Of a stretch of 64,000 bases of DNA, positions 8,226 to 16,820 are shown piece after piece. The notes beneath the pieces were generated by a model. That model did no database searches. It was given only the letters and a program-made list of their open reading frames with translations, and was not told where the DNA came from. The position numbers and the translations under genes were made by a program. How positions within the stretch are numbered: the stretch's first letter is position 1; each line of letters opens with the position of its first letter. The stretch comes from Burkholderia pyrrocinia (GTDB lineage: Bacteria > Pseudomonadota > Gammaproteobacteria > Burkholderiales > Burkholderiaceae). The DNA is taken from contig NZ_CP024902.1 in the NCBI RefSeq assembly GCF_003330765.1, forward strand, positions 62,001-126,000, in the 5' to 3' direction.

Positions 8226-8732
8226 TTATTTCTGTACGGAAGGTTGCATCACGGCCGTCAGGTCGACCTGCCCGTCTTCCTTCAGCGCGGTCGCGTGCGC
8301 CTCGCCGACCTGCACCTTGAACTGCCGGCGCGCATCGTCGAGCCACTGCGTCCACGCCGGGAACGACACGTTCTTCATCTGGACCTGCACGCCGTTGCCG
8401 ACGATCTGCACCTGCGCACCCTGCAGCCCGTGATCGGACAGCGACGCGATCAGCGCGTCCTTCAGCGCCAGGCCGGTCGGCGCGACGCCCTGCGCGGCGG
8501 CAGTCAGCGACTTCGCCTCGTTCGCCTGCGCGGTCATTTGCGCGAGCTCGCGACGCATCGTCGGCAGTTCGCGCAGGATCCGCGCGCGGCCTTCCTGCGC
8601 GGGCGACCACAGCACCGAATACGCGATCACGACCGCCAGCACGGCGCCGCCCCAGCCGAGCAGCGTTTTCTCGCGCGGCGAGCGCTCACCCCAGAACTGG
8701 GCCAGCGTCTGGTTCAGTTGTTCCGTCTTCAT
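8226..8732 (-). CDS. gspM: Type II secretion protein GspM
   Basis: A 168-residue inner-membrane protein: short cytoplasmic N-terminus (MKTEQLNQTLAQFWGERSPRE), one membrane helix (about residues 26-43), a coiled-coil-prone stretch and a small ferredoxin-like periplasmic domain. GspM forms the inner-membrane platform with GspL, GspF and GspC and stabilises GspL. Its ATG overlaps the gspL stop by four bases (ATGA), so the two are translationally coupled, which fits their direct binding. Length matches the family. Confidence 0.85.
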   Translation of the reverse strand: MKTEQLNQTLAQFWGERSPREKTLLGWGGAVLAVVIAYSVLWSPAQEGRARILRELPTMRRELAQMTAQANEAKSLTAAAQGVAPTGLALKDALIASLSDHGLQGAQVQIVGNGVQVQMKNVSFPAWTQWLDDARRQFKVQVGEAHATALKEDGQVDLTAVMQPSVQK

Positions 8733-10108
8733 GAGCGGCTCCGGATCGTCCATTTGCCCGTGTTGCTGTCGACTTCGCCGGACAGTCCGTTGCGCGCGAG
8801 GCGCTGCGTGAAATCGGGATCGACCTTGACCTCCGGCTTGAAGCCGACGTCGAGCCGCCGGTCGTGATAGTCGAGCGACGCGATGCCGTTCAACGGCAGC
8901 GCGCCCATCGAGCGCGACAGCCCGCTCGACAGCGCGAGGAAATCGTTCGGCGACAGCTCGCCCGCCGCCAGACGCAACTGGTCGAGCTGCCGCTGCATCT
9001 GCGCGGGCGGATCGAGCACCGTCGTCGTCTTCGGGAACGCGGACAGCAGCGTCTCGGTGACCTGCGCGGACAGCGCATCGCGCTCGCGCGACAGCTTCCA
9101 CCAGTGCAGGTTCATCCCGATCACTGCCACGCCGAGCGTCGCCGCGACGAGGGCGAGCGGCACGCGCAGGCGCTTCACCGTCGCGCGATCGAAGCGCCAC
9201 GGCTGCGACTCGAATTCGAACTGGCACAGATCGAACCGCTCGGCCAGCGCGCGCCGCGCGAACGCGTCGAACGACAGCGGCGCGGCACCCGGCAGCAGCG
9301 GGCCGTCGGTGCGGCCGACCGATGCGAGCCGCGGCTCCGCGCCCGGTTCGCCGAGTTCGTACAGTTCGACGTCGCCGCCGCGCGCGAGCGCGGCAAGCGT
9401 GCCGGCGGCGCTCGACGCGGGCGCCGCAAAGCCTTCGCCGAGCGCACCGCGCGCAACCGCGAGTTCGAGGCGCGGCACACCGGCCGCGGCCGGCAGTGCG
9501 CCGGCCTCGACCAGCACCGGTTCGACCGACGTCGCGAGCCCGAGCACCGCGGCAACCAGCGCCGGGCGGGCGGGCGGCTCGACGGCGACCGCGGCAACCG
9601 CGGCATCGGCGAGGCCGGCGACCTCACCGTCGGCCGGCACGGCGGATGCCGCTTCGGCCGACGCGCGCGGCACCGGCAGGCAGCGGGTCGCGGGCACCGC
9701 GCTCAGGTGCCGATGGCCGGCCGCCGTGAACGCGTCGCAGATCGTGCGGAACCACGCGCGGTCGACCACGGCCAGCACGCGGCGCCCGTCGGGCAGCGCG
9801 TCCGGATCGAGCGCGATGTGGCAACCGAGCGGATCCTGGATCAGCTGATCCTCGACGATGTTGGGCAGCGCCTGGCGCAGCTTCGGTCCCTTGAGCGGCG
9901 GCACGGTCGCGGCCAGCAGCAGCACGTCGCGCGCGGCGACGATCAGCACCGTCGCATTCGCGCGCGGCAGCAGCGCGAGCGCGGCGCGGCCGGCGCGCTG
10001 CACATGCCCGGCCTTGTCGACGAGCGTGAACGGCAGCTCGGGCCACTGCCATTCCTGCAACGGCACGGCAGGCTCGCGCGGCGGCAAAGAAACAATCAAC
10101 GTGCTCAC
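8729..10108 (-). CDS. gspL: Type II secretion protein GspL
   Basis: A 459-residue bitopic protein. A cytoplasmic actin-like domain (about residues 1-310), which in the family binds the ATPase GspE, is followed by a membrane helix (about 318-335, VPLALVAATLGVAVIGM) and a periplasmic ferredoxin-like domain. The start is GTG (10108), with GAGGAG about six bases before it. An Ala-rich insertion near residues 145-200 looks low in complexity and is probably a lineage-specific loop. The gene lies between gspK and gspM and overlaps gspM by ATGA. Confidence 0.85.
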   Translation of the reverse strand: MSTLIVSLPPREPAVPLQEWQWPELPFTLVDKAGHVQRAGRAALALLPRANATVLIVAARDVLLLAATVPPLKGPKLRQALPNIVEDQLIQDPLGCHIALDPDALPDGRRVLAVVDRAWFRTICDAFTAAGHRHLSAVPATRCLPVPRASAEAASAVPADGEVAGLADAAVAAVAVEPPARPALVAAVLGLATSVEPVLVEAGALPAAAGVPRLELAVARGALGEGFAAPASSAAGTLAALARGGDVELYELGEPGAEPRLASVGRTDGPLLPGAAPLSFDAFARRALAERFDLCQFEFESQPWRFDRATVKRLRVPLALVAATLGVAVIGMNLHWWKLSRERDALSAQVTETLLSAFPKTTTVLDPPAQMQRQLDQLRLAAGELSPNDFLALSSGLSRSMGALPLNGIASLDYHDRRLDVGFKPEVKVDPDFTQRLARNGLSGEVDSNTGKWTIRSRS

Positions 10109-10134
10109 AAGAGCTCCTCTCCCGAATGGCGTCG

Positions 10135-11271
10135 TTATAGCTGGTCGCGGATGCGCACGATCCGCGTCGAGTGCGTGGTCGGATCACGATACACGAGCGA
10201 AGTGCGGTCGACCTCCGCGCGGTCGTGCTGGATCCGGCCATGCACGATGAAATAACTCGAATTGACGTCGACGAGGCTCGAGTCGATCGTCACGTTCGGC
10301 GCGCCGGCGCCGCGCAGCGCGAGCTGCACGTCACCGACGTTGCGGAAAAACACGGTCTCGCGGCGCGACACGAGCGCCTGCGCGGACGACACGCTCATCC
10401 CCGGCACGAGCGCCGCGATCACCTCGGCCGGCGCGGTGTTCATGTTCACGGGCGTCGTGGTCGGCAGCACGGTGACGAACGGGCGCAGCCGCGCGACCAT
10501 CTCGGGCGTCACGCCGTCGACGTCGAGCAGGCTGTCGACGCGCGTCATCATCAGCGGCGCGGGCCCGCGGTCGCCGCCGGACATGCCGGGATCGTCGGTG
10601 AAGTTGCTGCCGCCCTGCTGGTCGGTGGTCACCGGCGCGGTGGCCGGCGCCGTACCGCCGCCGCCGGGCAGCGTCGGCATCTGGAAACGCGTCGCCGAAT
10701 GCATGAGGCCGGCGCGCACCTGCAGCGCGATGCGCTTCGCGAACGCGCCGTCGTAGCCGAGCGTCGTCAGCAGGCGCTGGAATGCCTTGAGCTGCGTGAC
10801 GTTCAGCTGCAGCACGCCGGGCGCCGGCGCCGACACGAGGTTGCGCAGGTTGAACTTCGCCTGGGCGTCCTCGATCGAGCCGGAGATATAGGTGTCTTCG
10901 CCGCCCGTGTCGTTGGGCGCGCCGATCCGGCCGAGGAAGTCCGACAGCTTCGTCTTCGCGATCGGCACGCCCCAGATCCCGCCGAGATACGTGATGCCGG
11001 GCGCCGTGTCGCCTTCGGAGCGCAGGATCATCCGCGTCCAGTCGAGCGCGCCGCGCGCGACCCACTGCGCCTGCGCGATCACGCGCTGGTTCTCGATGCG
11101 GCGGATCTGCACCTGCTGGCGCCACAGCATCCCCGATACCAGGATCGCCGACAGCGCGACGACGAGCAGCGCGGTGATGATCGCCGCGCCGCGCTGGCGG
11201 CCGCGTGCATGCATACGTGCAGCAGTGCGGTTGGCGGGCGATGAGCGGTGAGGGCGCGCGCGCATCGTCAT
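10135..11271 (-). CDS. gspK: Type II secretion minor pseudopilin GspK
   Basis: A 378-residue, large minor pseudopilin, predicted to cap the pseudopilus tip with GspI and GspJ. The basic leader ends in RQRG, followed by the hydrophobic helix AAIITALLVVALSAILVSG (about residues 29-47). GspK characteristically lacks the Glu at position +5 of the mature protein, and that is true here. The large alpha-helical insert expected in GspK accounts for the extra length. The ATG overlaps the gspJ stop (ATGA at 11268-11271). An internal Met at residue 20 (MHARGRQRG) is a possible alternative start giving a leader of more normal length. Confidence 0.85.
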   Translation of the reverse strand: MTMRARPHRSSPANRTAARMHARGRQRGAAIITALLVVALSAILVSGMLWRQQVQIRRIENQRVIAQAQWVARGALDWTRMILRSEGDTAPGITYLGGIWGVPIAKTKLSDFLGRIGAPNDTGGEDTYISGSIEDAQAKFNLRNLVSAPAPGVLQLNVTQLKAFQRLLTTLGYDGAFAKRIALQVRAGLMHSATRFQMPTLPGGGGTAPATAPVTTDQQGGSNFTDDPGMSGGDRGPAPLMMTRVDSLLDVDGVTPEMVARLRPFVTVLPTTTPVNMNTAPAEVIAALVPGMSVSSAQALVSRRETVFFRNVGDVQLALRGAGAPNVTIDSSLVDVNSSYFIVHGRIQHDRAEVDRTSLVYRDPTTHSTRIVRIRDQL

Positions 11272-11957
11272 TCCCCGACGAGGAATATGCGCGTGACCGG
11301 CACGCGCAGCGACGTCGCGCCGATGCTGACCTGCAGCCCCGTCACCGCGCGCTGCGGCGGCGCGTTGCCGATCTGAGGCACCTTGAGCGCATCGTTGTTC
11401 TGCGCGAGCGCTTCATCGGCCGTCTGCAGGTTGGTGGTCCAGCCCACGCGCGGCACGTACAGCTTCGCGTCGATCGCGCCGACGCCGCCCATCAGCGCGA
11501 CCCAGCTCCAGCCTTCGACGCTGCTGTCCTTCAGCACGCTCTGCAGCCGGTTCGCGTCGTCGAGCGGCGGCGACGCATAGCGCACGACGCGCCCGCCGGC
11601 GATCCGGTAGCGGACCACCTGCAGCCGCGGCGCGGCGCCCGGCACGTCGAGTTCGCGGACGATCTGCAGCGTACTGCCGGCGACGCCGATCGCGGGCTGG
11701 CCGGCCTCGTCGTCGGTCGCCGCAAGCCGCGCGTCGATGCGCATCTGGTCGAACATCTGCGCGAACACGCGCTCGTCTTCCATCGCGGACGCAACCTTGT
11801 CGCGGCCGCGCATGATCTGGTCGAGCCCGCGCCACGCGAGGATGGCGACCACCGCGAGGATCGCGATCGCGATCATCAGCTCGATCAGCGTGAAGCCGCG
11901 GGCGGGGCGGGCGGGCGGGCGGCGCATCGGCGCGTCAGAGCGGGCGGCTGGTTTCAT
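11268..11957 (-). CDS. gspJ: Type II secretion minor pseudopilin GspJ
   Basis: A 229-residue type IV pilin-like protein. The prepilin peptidase site is G-FTLIELMIAI (cleavage after Gly at about residue 20), with the conserved Glu at +5 and a following hydrophobic helix. The rest is the GspJ periplasmic domain. GspJ joins GspI and GspK in the pseudopilus tip complex. It overlaps gspI by 23 bases and gspK by four, typical of this tight operon. Confidence 0.87.
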   Translation of the reverse strand: MKPAARSDAPMRRPPARPARGFTLIELMIAIAILAVVAILAWRGLDQIMRGRDKVASAMEDERVFAQMFDQMRIDARLAATDDEAGQPAIGVAGSTLQIVRELDVPGAAPRLQVVRYRIAGGRVVRYASPPLDDANRLQSVLKDSSVEGWSWVALMGGVGAIDAKLYVPRVGWTTNLQTADEALAQNNDALKVPQIGNAPPQRAVTGLQVSIGATSLRVPVTRIFLVGE

Positions 11958-12423
11958 TCGCGACCACCGTCACCATCTGCGCGAGCACGCCGGCATGCCC
12001 GGGCATGCTCACCGAAACCCGGACGCGCCGGAACACGGGGTTCGGCGTGGCGCTCACGCGCTGCGTGCAGACGAGCTGCACGTTGCCTTGCGAGCAGTCG
12101 AAGCTCTGCTCGCCGACCTGCGGCCACGCATGCGTGAGCCGCAACTGCGCGAGCGCGTTGTCGGCGCTCCAGCCGGCGAGCAGCCGGTGATGGAGGTCGG
12201 ACGCATTGTTCGCCATCGTGCCGACCGCGCGGATCGACGCGGCGAGCGCGACCGCGATGATCGCCAGCGCGACGAGCACCTCGATCATCGTGAAGCCGTG
12301 CGCCCCGAGGAAACCGGACGCAGGCCGGTTTCCGCAGGACGTGCCGCGCCCCGCAGGAAGTCCCCTCGGGGGACTGGGGTGCGATGAGGAAATGGGGAAG
12401 GGCGAGCGACGACGCATCGTCAT
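11935..12423 (-). CDS. gspI: Type II secretion minor pseudopilin GspI, with unusually long leader
   Basis: A 162-residue pseudopilin with the peptidase site HG-FTMIEVLVALAI and Glu at +5, then the GspI domain with its Cys pair (DCSQ, VCTQ). The ATG at 12423 overlaps the gspH stop (ATGA), which supports it. The leader before cleavage is then 43 residues, against roughly 6-20 in typical pseudopilins. The extra part (about residues 12-42) is encoded by a stretch with two perfect hairpins (12309-12333 and 12360-12374), as if a palindromic element had inserted in frame. No other in-frame ATG lies between the long leader's first few codons and the cleavage site. The mature protein looks normal. Confidence 0.83.
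   Translation of the reverse strand: MTMRRRSPFPISSSHPSPPRGLPAGRGTSCGNRPASGFLGAHGFTMIEVLVALAIIAVALAASIRAVGTMANNASDLHHRLLAGWSADNALAQLRLTHAWPQVGEQSFDCSQGNVQLVCTQRVSATPNPVFRRVRVSVSMPGHAGVLAQMVTVVANETSRPL
12309..12374. repeat. Double-hairpin palindromic insert within gspI leader
   Basis: Two perfect inverted repeats: GGAAACCGG-N7-CCGGTTTCC at 12309-12333 and GTCCCC-TCG-GGGGAC at 12360-12374. Both fall in the coding stretch for the abnormally long GspI leader. The pattern resembles small palindromic mobile elements that insert in frame into genes (such as Rickettsia palindromic elements). Its identity as a mobile repeat is inferred, since only one copy is in the window. Confidence 0.5.
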
Positions 12424-12893
12424 TGCACCTCGTAGCGGCCGTTGCCGGTGCCGACGATCGTCGCACTGCCGGCGGCCGAATGCAGCGTCACGCGCACCGG
12501 CGTGTCGATGCTCTCGGTGCCGAACACGACGCGGCTCGCGTGCGTGTCGGAGCCCGGATAGTCGATGTCGGCGCCCGTCACGCCGCCGTCCCAGTCGCGC
12601 GGGCGCAGCAGGTCGTCGCGCAGCGTGCGCCAGCCGTCGGGCGAACTCACGTCGAACCGGAAGCCGTGTGCGGTCGGTTGCCACGCGATCGGCCGGGCGC
12701 GCACCTGCGCTTCGTCGCCGGCGGTCTCGAACAGCAGCGCGACGCGCTGCGCTTCCTCGCGCAGGTCGGTGCGCGGATTGCGCGTCAGCGACAGCGACGC
12801 GAGCGACACGAGCAGCCCCGCGATCACGAGCACGACCAGCATTTCGAGCAGCGTGAAGCCGCGCGCGCGGTGATGTCGCGCGCCGTGCTTCAT
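12420..12893 (-). CDS. gspH: Type II secretion minor pseudopilin GspH
   Basis: A 157-residue pseudopilin with leader MKHGARHHRARG, cleavage before FTLLEMLVVLVIAG, and Glu at +5. The remainder is the GspH beta-rich domain. GspH links the pseudopilus tip complex to the major pseudopilin shaft. The ATG at 12893 is chosen because it gives a normal 12-residue leader; the frame is open to 12989. It is 135 bases downstream of gspG and overlaps gspI by ATGA. Confidence 0.85.
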   Translation of the reverse strand: MKHGARHHRARGFTLLEMLVVLVIAGLLVSLASLSLTRNPRTDLREEAQRVALLFETAGDEAQVRARPIAWQPTAHGFRFDVSSPDGWRTLRDDLLRPRDWDGGVTGADIDYPGSDTHASRVVFGTESIDTPVRVTLHSAAGSATIVGTGNGRYEVQ

Positions 12894-13028
12894 CGGCCCG
12901 CCATCGGCACGCGCCGATACGGACGGCACCGCACCGCGACGCACACGGCAATCGCGGCCGCAGCGGGAGGTCGTGCGAATGGCGCGCATGAAGAACGGGA
13001 ACGAAGCGTCGGGCCGATCAGCGACGGC

Positions 13029-13481
13029 TTATTGCCACGAACCGATGTCGGTATCGTTGCCTTCGCCGCCTTCCTTGCCGTCGGCGCCGTAGCTGAACAC
13101 GTCGATCTCGCCGTGCACGCCCGGGTTCAGGTACTTGTACCCGTTGCCCCACGGATCGTTCGGCAGGCGCTCGAGGTAGCCGCCGTCCTTCCAGTTGTTC
13201 GGGATCGGATCGGTGGTCGGCTTCTGGATCAGCGCGTTCAGGCCCTGCTCCTGGGTCGGATAGCGGCCGTTGTCGAGACGGTACAGCTTGAGGCCCTGCA
13301 TGATCGTGCCGATGTCCTGCTTCGCGGCGATGCGGCGCGCCTCGTCCGGGCGGCTCATGATCTTCGGCACGATCAGTGCCGCCAGGATCCCGAGGATCGC
13401 GACCACCACCATGATCTCGATCAGCGTGAAACCGCGCTGACGACGCACGGCCGCGTTGCGGCGAGTGATCCACGTTTGCAT
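13029..13481 (-). CDS. gspG: Type II secretion major pseudopilin GspG
   Basis: A 150-residue major pseudopilin, the shaft subunit of the type II pseudopilus. The leader is 17 residues ending RQRG, then [20 protein letters not shown] with Glu at +5. The C-terminal part has the GspG signatures [25 protein letters not shown] and the acidic calcium-binding loop [16 protein letters not shown]. Length is standard. It begins the gspG-H-I-J-K-L-M-N run and is divergent from gspC (13658). The 176 bases between them must hold promoters for both directions; I see no clear -35/-10 pair. Confidence 0.93.
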   Translation of the reverse strand: MQTWITRRNAAVRRQRGFTLIEIMVVVAILGILAALIVPKIMSRPDEARRIAAKQDIGTIMQGLKLYRLDNGRYPTQEQGLNALIQKPTTDPIPNNWKDGGYLERLPNDPWGNGYKYLNPGVHGEIDVFSYGADGKEGGEGNDTDIGSWQ

Positions 13482-13657
13482 GACTGACTACCTCTTTCCA
13501 AAAAATGTCGTCGATTGAGTGACGCACCCTGCGCACCCGGACGATTGCCTGACGGCAACCTTCCGAACCCGCGGGCGCGGAGCACGCATTGTAAGGCGCG
13601 CATCGCCGAGGGCTTTCACCCAACGCAAATTTCATATAGATCCGTACAATAGCGCGC

Positions 13658-14068
13658 ATGAACGCGCTCTCGATCCGGATCCTTTCCCTAGCCCTCTTCG
13701 CGGGTTTGTGCGCGACGGCCACCTACTGGGTCGTCACGCTGTCGGCCCGCGAAGCGCCGCTGCCTGCCGCCGCCGCGCGGCTGCCGATCCGCACCGAGGA
13801 CGCCGCGGCGCTCTTCGGCGGTCAGCTCGACAAAAATCCCGTGCAGGACATCCACCTGTTCGGCGTTCTCGCGCTCGATCACGGCGGCGCCGCGATCGTC
13901 GGCGTCGGCGGCGAACCGCCGCGCGCCGTGTCGCTCGGCGCGGACGTCGCGCCCGGTGCGAAGCTCGCCGAAGTCCGCCCCCGCTCGATCGTCGTCGACC
14001 GCAACGGCGCCCGCGCCGAAATCCAGCTCCCGGCGAACACGCCGTCCCCCGCGATCTACATGCGCTGA
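13658..14068 (+). CDS. gspC: Type II secretion protein GspC (short form), opposite strand to the rest
   Basis: A 136-residue bitopic protein: N-terminal membrane helix (about residues 7-27) and a periplasmic HR-like homology region (about 60-110, including DIHLFGVLAL and GGAAIVGVGG). It ends soon after this, with no PDZ or coiled-coil domain, so it is about half the length of Klebsiella or Vibrio GspC. GspC connects the inner-membrane platform to the secretin GspD. It is the only gsp gene here on the plus strand, lying between divergent gspG and convergent gspF, a layout I recall for Burkholderia. Symbol based on HR-region similarity and context. Confidence 0.8.
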   Translation: MNALSIRILSLALFAGLCATATYWVVTLSAREAPLPAAAARLPIRTEDAAALFGGQLDKNPVQDIHLFGVLALDHGGAAIVGVGGEPPRAVSLGADVAPGAKLAEVRPRSIVVDRNGARAEIQLPANTPSPAIYMR

Positions 14069-14098
14069 ACGGTGACGGCCTGACCGACCATCAGGCCG

Positions 14099-15316
14099 TT
14101 ACTGCACCATGTTGTTCAGCTCGATGATCGGCAGCATCACGGCCAGCACGATCACGAGCACGATGCCGCCCATCGCCAGGATCAGCAGCGGCTCCAGCAG
14201 GCTCGTCAGGAACATCGTGCGACGCTCGAGCTCGCGCGCTTCGCCTTCGGCCGCGCGATCCAGCATCGTCGTCACGTCGCCCGTCGCTTCGCCGGAACGG
14301 ATCAGGTGCACGAGCACCGGCGGAAACGTCTTCACGTTGTTCAGCGCGCGCGACAGCGCGGAGCCTTCGCGCACACGCACGATCGCGTCGTCGATGTTCG
14401 CGCGCATCGCGCGGTTCGACAGCGTCTCGCCGGCCGCCTGCAACGCGCGCAGGATCGGCACGCCGGCCGCGGTGAGGATGCCGAGCGTGCTCGCGAAGCG
14501 CACCGTGTTGTAGCCGCGCACCAGCTTGCCCGCGAGCGGCGCGGTCAGCACCCAGCGGTCGAACGCGAGCCGCGGGCCGTCGCGCGACAGCGTCGCCTTC
14601 ACGAACCACACGACGAGCACGACCGCGATCAGGATCGCCCACCACCAGTGCCGCACGAAATCCGACAGCGCCATCATCACGATCGTCAGCACGGGCAACT
14701 GTTGTTTCGTACTCGCGAACACGTTGACGACCTGCGGCACGACGTAGCTCAGCAGGAACGTGACGATGCCGAACGCGATCAGCGTGACGATCCCCGGATA
14801 CGTGAAGGCCAGCAGGATCTTCTGCTTCAGCGCGTTGCTCTGCTCGATGTAGTCGGCCAGGCGCGACAGCACGATGCCGAGCTTGCCCGTGTGCTCGCCC
14901 GCGGCGACGAGCGCGCGGTAGATTTCCGGAAAATCGCGCGGATGCTGGCCCAGCGCATTCGCGAGCGAATGGCCACCGAGCACCTCGGCGCGGATCGCGG
15001 CCATCAGTTCGCGGATGTAGTCGCGCTCGGACTGCTCGGTCAGCACGCCGAGCGCCTCGTCGAGCGGCAGCCCCGCGATCAGCAGGCTCGCGAGCTGGCG
15101 CGTGAGGATCGCCTGTTCGCGCTGCGACAGCTTGCGGCCGAACGCGAGCCGCTGCGAACGCGCGCCGCGCGTCGCGCTGGCAGCCGGCTCGACGACGAGC
15201 GGCGTCAGCCCCTGGGTGCGCAACTGGCCGCGCGCGGCACGTGCGCTGTCGGCATCGATGACGCCTTTCTGCGCGCGTCCCGCCGAATCGATCGCTTCGA
15301 AACGGAATGCCGGCAT
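14099..15316 (-). CDS. gspF: Type II secretion inner-membrane platform protein GspF
   Basis: A 405-residue polytopic protein with two GspF/PilC repeats (about residues 70-195 and 275-395), three main membrane segments, and the family signature around TGDVTTMLDRAAEGEA. GspF is the core of the inner-membrane platform on which the ATPase GspE acts. The N-terminus MPAFRFEAIDSAGRAQKGVI is the standard GspF start. It follows gspE with a four-base gap and is convergent with gspC. Confidence 0.93.
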   Translation of the reverse strand: MPAFRFEAIDSAGRAQKGVIDADSARAARGQLRTQGLTPLVVEPAASATRGARSQRLAFGRKLSQREQAILTRQLASLLIAGLPLDEALGVLTEQSERDYIRELMAAIRAEVLGGHSLANALGQHPRDFPEIYRALVAAGEHTGKLGIVLSRLADYIEQSNALKQKILLAFTYPGIVTLIAFGIVTFLLSYVVPQVVNVFASTKQQLPVLTIVMMALSDFVRHWWWAILIAVVLVVWFVKATLSRDGPRLAFDRWVLTAPLAGKLVRGYNTVRFASTLGILTAAGVPILRALQAAGETLSNRAMRANIDDAIVRVREGSALSRALNNVKTFPPVLVHLIRSGEATGDVTTMLDRAAEGEARELERRTMFLTSLLEPLLILAMGGIVLVIVLAVMLPIIELNNMVQ

Positions 15317-15320
15317 CGCG

Positions 15321-16820
15321 CTACGCGCCTCCCGTCACGCGCAGCACTTCCTCGAGCGACGTCGCGCCGGCCGCAAGCCAGCGCTCGGCGTCGTCGCGCA
15401 GCGTGCGCATCCCTTCCGCACGGCTCGCGGCGAGAATCTCGGCATCGGCCGCGTTGCGGTGGATCAGCGCGCGGATCGAATCGTCGACCAGCAGCAGTTC
15501 GTATACGCCGCGCCGGCCCGAGTAGCCCGAATGCCCGCACTTGTCGCAGCCGACCGGATGCCACACGGTGCGGCCTTCCTCATGCCGCTCTTCCTTGCAG
15601 ACGGGGCAGAGCTGCCGCACCAGGCGCTGCGCGAGCACGCCGAGCAGCGACGATGCGAGCAGGTAGGGTTCGACGCCCATGTCGGTCAAACGCGTGACGG
15701 CCGATGCCGCATCGTTCGTGTGCAGCGTCGCGAGCACGAGGTGGCCCGTCAGCGACGCCTGCACCGCGATCTGCGCGGTTTCGAGGTCGCGGATTTCGCC
15801 GATCATGATCACGTCCGGATCCTGGCGCAGGATCGAGCGCAGCGCACGGGCAAAGGTCATCCCGATCCGCTCGTTCACCTGCGTCTGGCCGATGCCGCCG
15901 AGGTCGTATTCGATCGGGTCCTCGACGGTCATGATGTTGGTCGTCGCGGTTTCGAGCCGCGACATCGACGCATACAGCGTCGTCGTCTTGCCCGACCCCG
16001 TCGGGCCGGTGACGAGCACGATGCCGTGCGGGCGCGCGATCAGCTTGTCGAACTGGCCGAGCGTGTCGCGGCCCATCCCGAGCGCTTCGAGGTTCAGGCG
16101 CGCCGCATCCTTTTCCAACAGACGCAGCACCGCGCGCTCGCCGTGCCCGGTCGGCAGCGTCGACACGCGCACGTCGACCGGCCGGCCGCCGACGCGCAGC
16201 GTGATGCGGCCGTCCTGCGGCAGGCGTTTCTCGGCGATGTCGAGCTGCGCCATGATCTTGATCCGCGAGATCAGTGCGCCGTGCAGCGCCTTCTTCGGGC
16301 GCACGACGTCGCGCAGCGTGCCGTCGACGCGAAAGCGCACGACCGATGCATTCTCGAACGGCTCGATGTGAATGTCCGACGCCTGTTCGCGCGCCGCTTG
16401 CGTGAGCAGCGCGTTGATCATCCGGATGATCGGCGCATCGTCTTCCGATTCGAGCAGATCCTCGACTTCGGGGATGTCCTGCATCAACCGCGACAGGTCG
16501 ACTTCGCCTTCGACCTCGCCGACCACCTGCGCGGCGCTGCCGTCCTGGCGCGAGTACGCCTGGTTGATCGCCTGCGCGAGCTCGTCGGCCGGCACGCGAT
16601 GCACGGAAATCGAGCCGAAGTTGCGCGCGATCTCCGCGAGCGCGGCGTCGCTCGTGCGTTCGCTGATCCACACCTCGAGCGTGTCGTCGAGCTGGTGCGC
16701 GATCAGCACCTGGCCGTTCTTCGCGAAGCCGTACGGCAACAGGCGCGCGGCGAGCGGCGACGGCGGCTGCCGTTCGCCCGGCGCGCCGTCGTGCGCGGAA
16801 GACGCGAGCACGTCGCTCAC
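15321..16820 (-). CDS. gspE: Type II secretion ATPase GspE
   Basis: A 499-residue cytoplasmic secretion ATPase. The N-terminal GspL-binding domain (about residues 1-150) is followed by the RecA-like ATPase: Walker A GPTGSGKTTT (near residue 265), Asp box (EDPIEYDLGG), Walker B (DPDVIMIGEIRD) and His box (GHLVLATLHTNDA). The tetracysteine zinc motif (CPVC ... CDKC) specific to GspE follows. The start is GTG at 16820, overlapping the gspD stop as GTGA. The frame is open far upstream inside gspD, but that part is antisense-free noise without domain content. Confidence 0.93.
   Translation of the reverse strand: MSDVLASSAHDGAPGERQPPSPLAARLLPYGFAKNGQVLIAHQLDDTLEVWISERTSDAALAEIARNFGSISVHRVPADELAQAINQAYSRQDGSAAQVVGEVEGEVDLSRLMQDIPEVEDLLESEDDAPIIRMINALLTQAAREQASDIHIEPFENASVVRFRVDGTLRDVVRPKKALHGALISRIKIMAQLDIAEKRLPQDGRITLRVGGRPVDVRVSTLPTGHGERAVLRLLEKDAARLNLEALGMGRDTLGQFDKLIARPHGIVLVTGPTGSGKTTTLYASMSRLETATTNIMTVEDPIEYDLGGIGQTQVNERIGMTFARALRSILRQDPDVIMIGEIRDLETAQIAVQASLTGHLVLATLHTNDAASAVTRLTDMGVEPYLLASSLLGVLAQRLVRQLCPVCKEERHEEGRTVWHPVGCDKCGHSGYSGRRGVYELLLVDDSIRALIHRNAADAEILAASRAEGMRTLRDDAERWLAAGATSLEEVLRVTGGA

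Noticed and set aside
13645..13650. TACAAT as the gspC -10 box
   Set aside because: It ends only seven bases before the ATG and has no -35 partner, so it would give an almost leaderless transcript.
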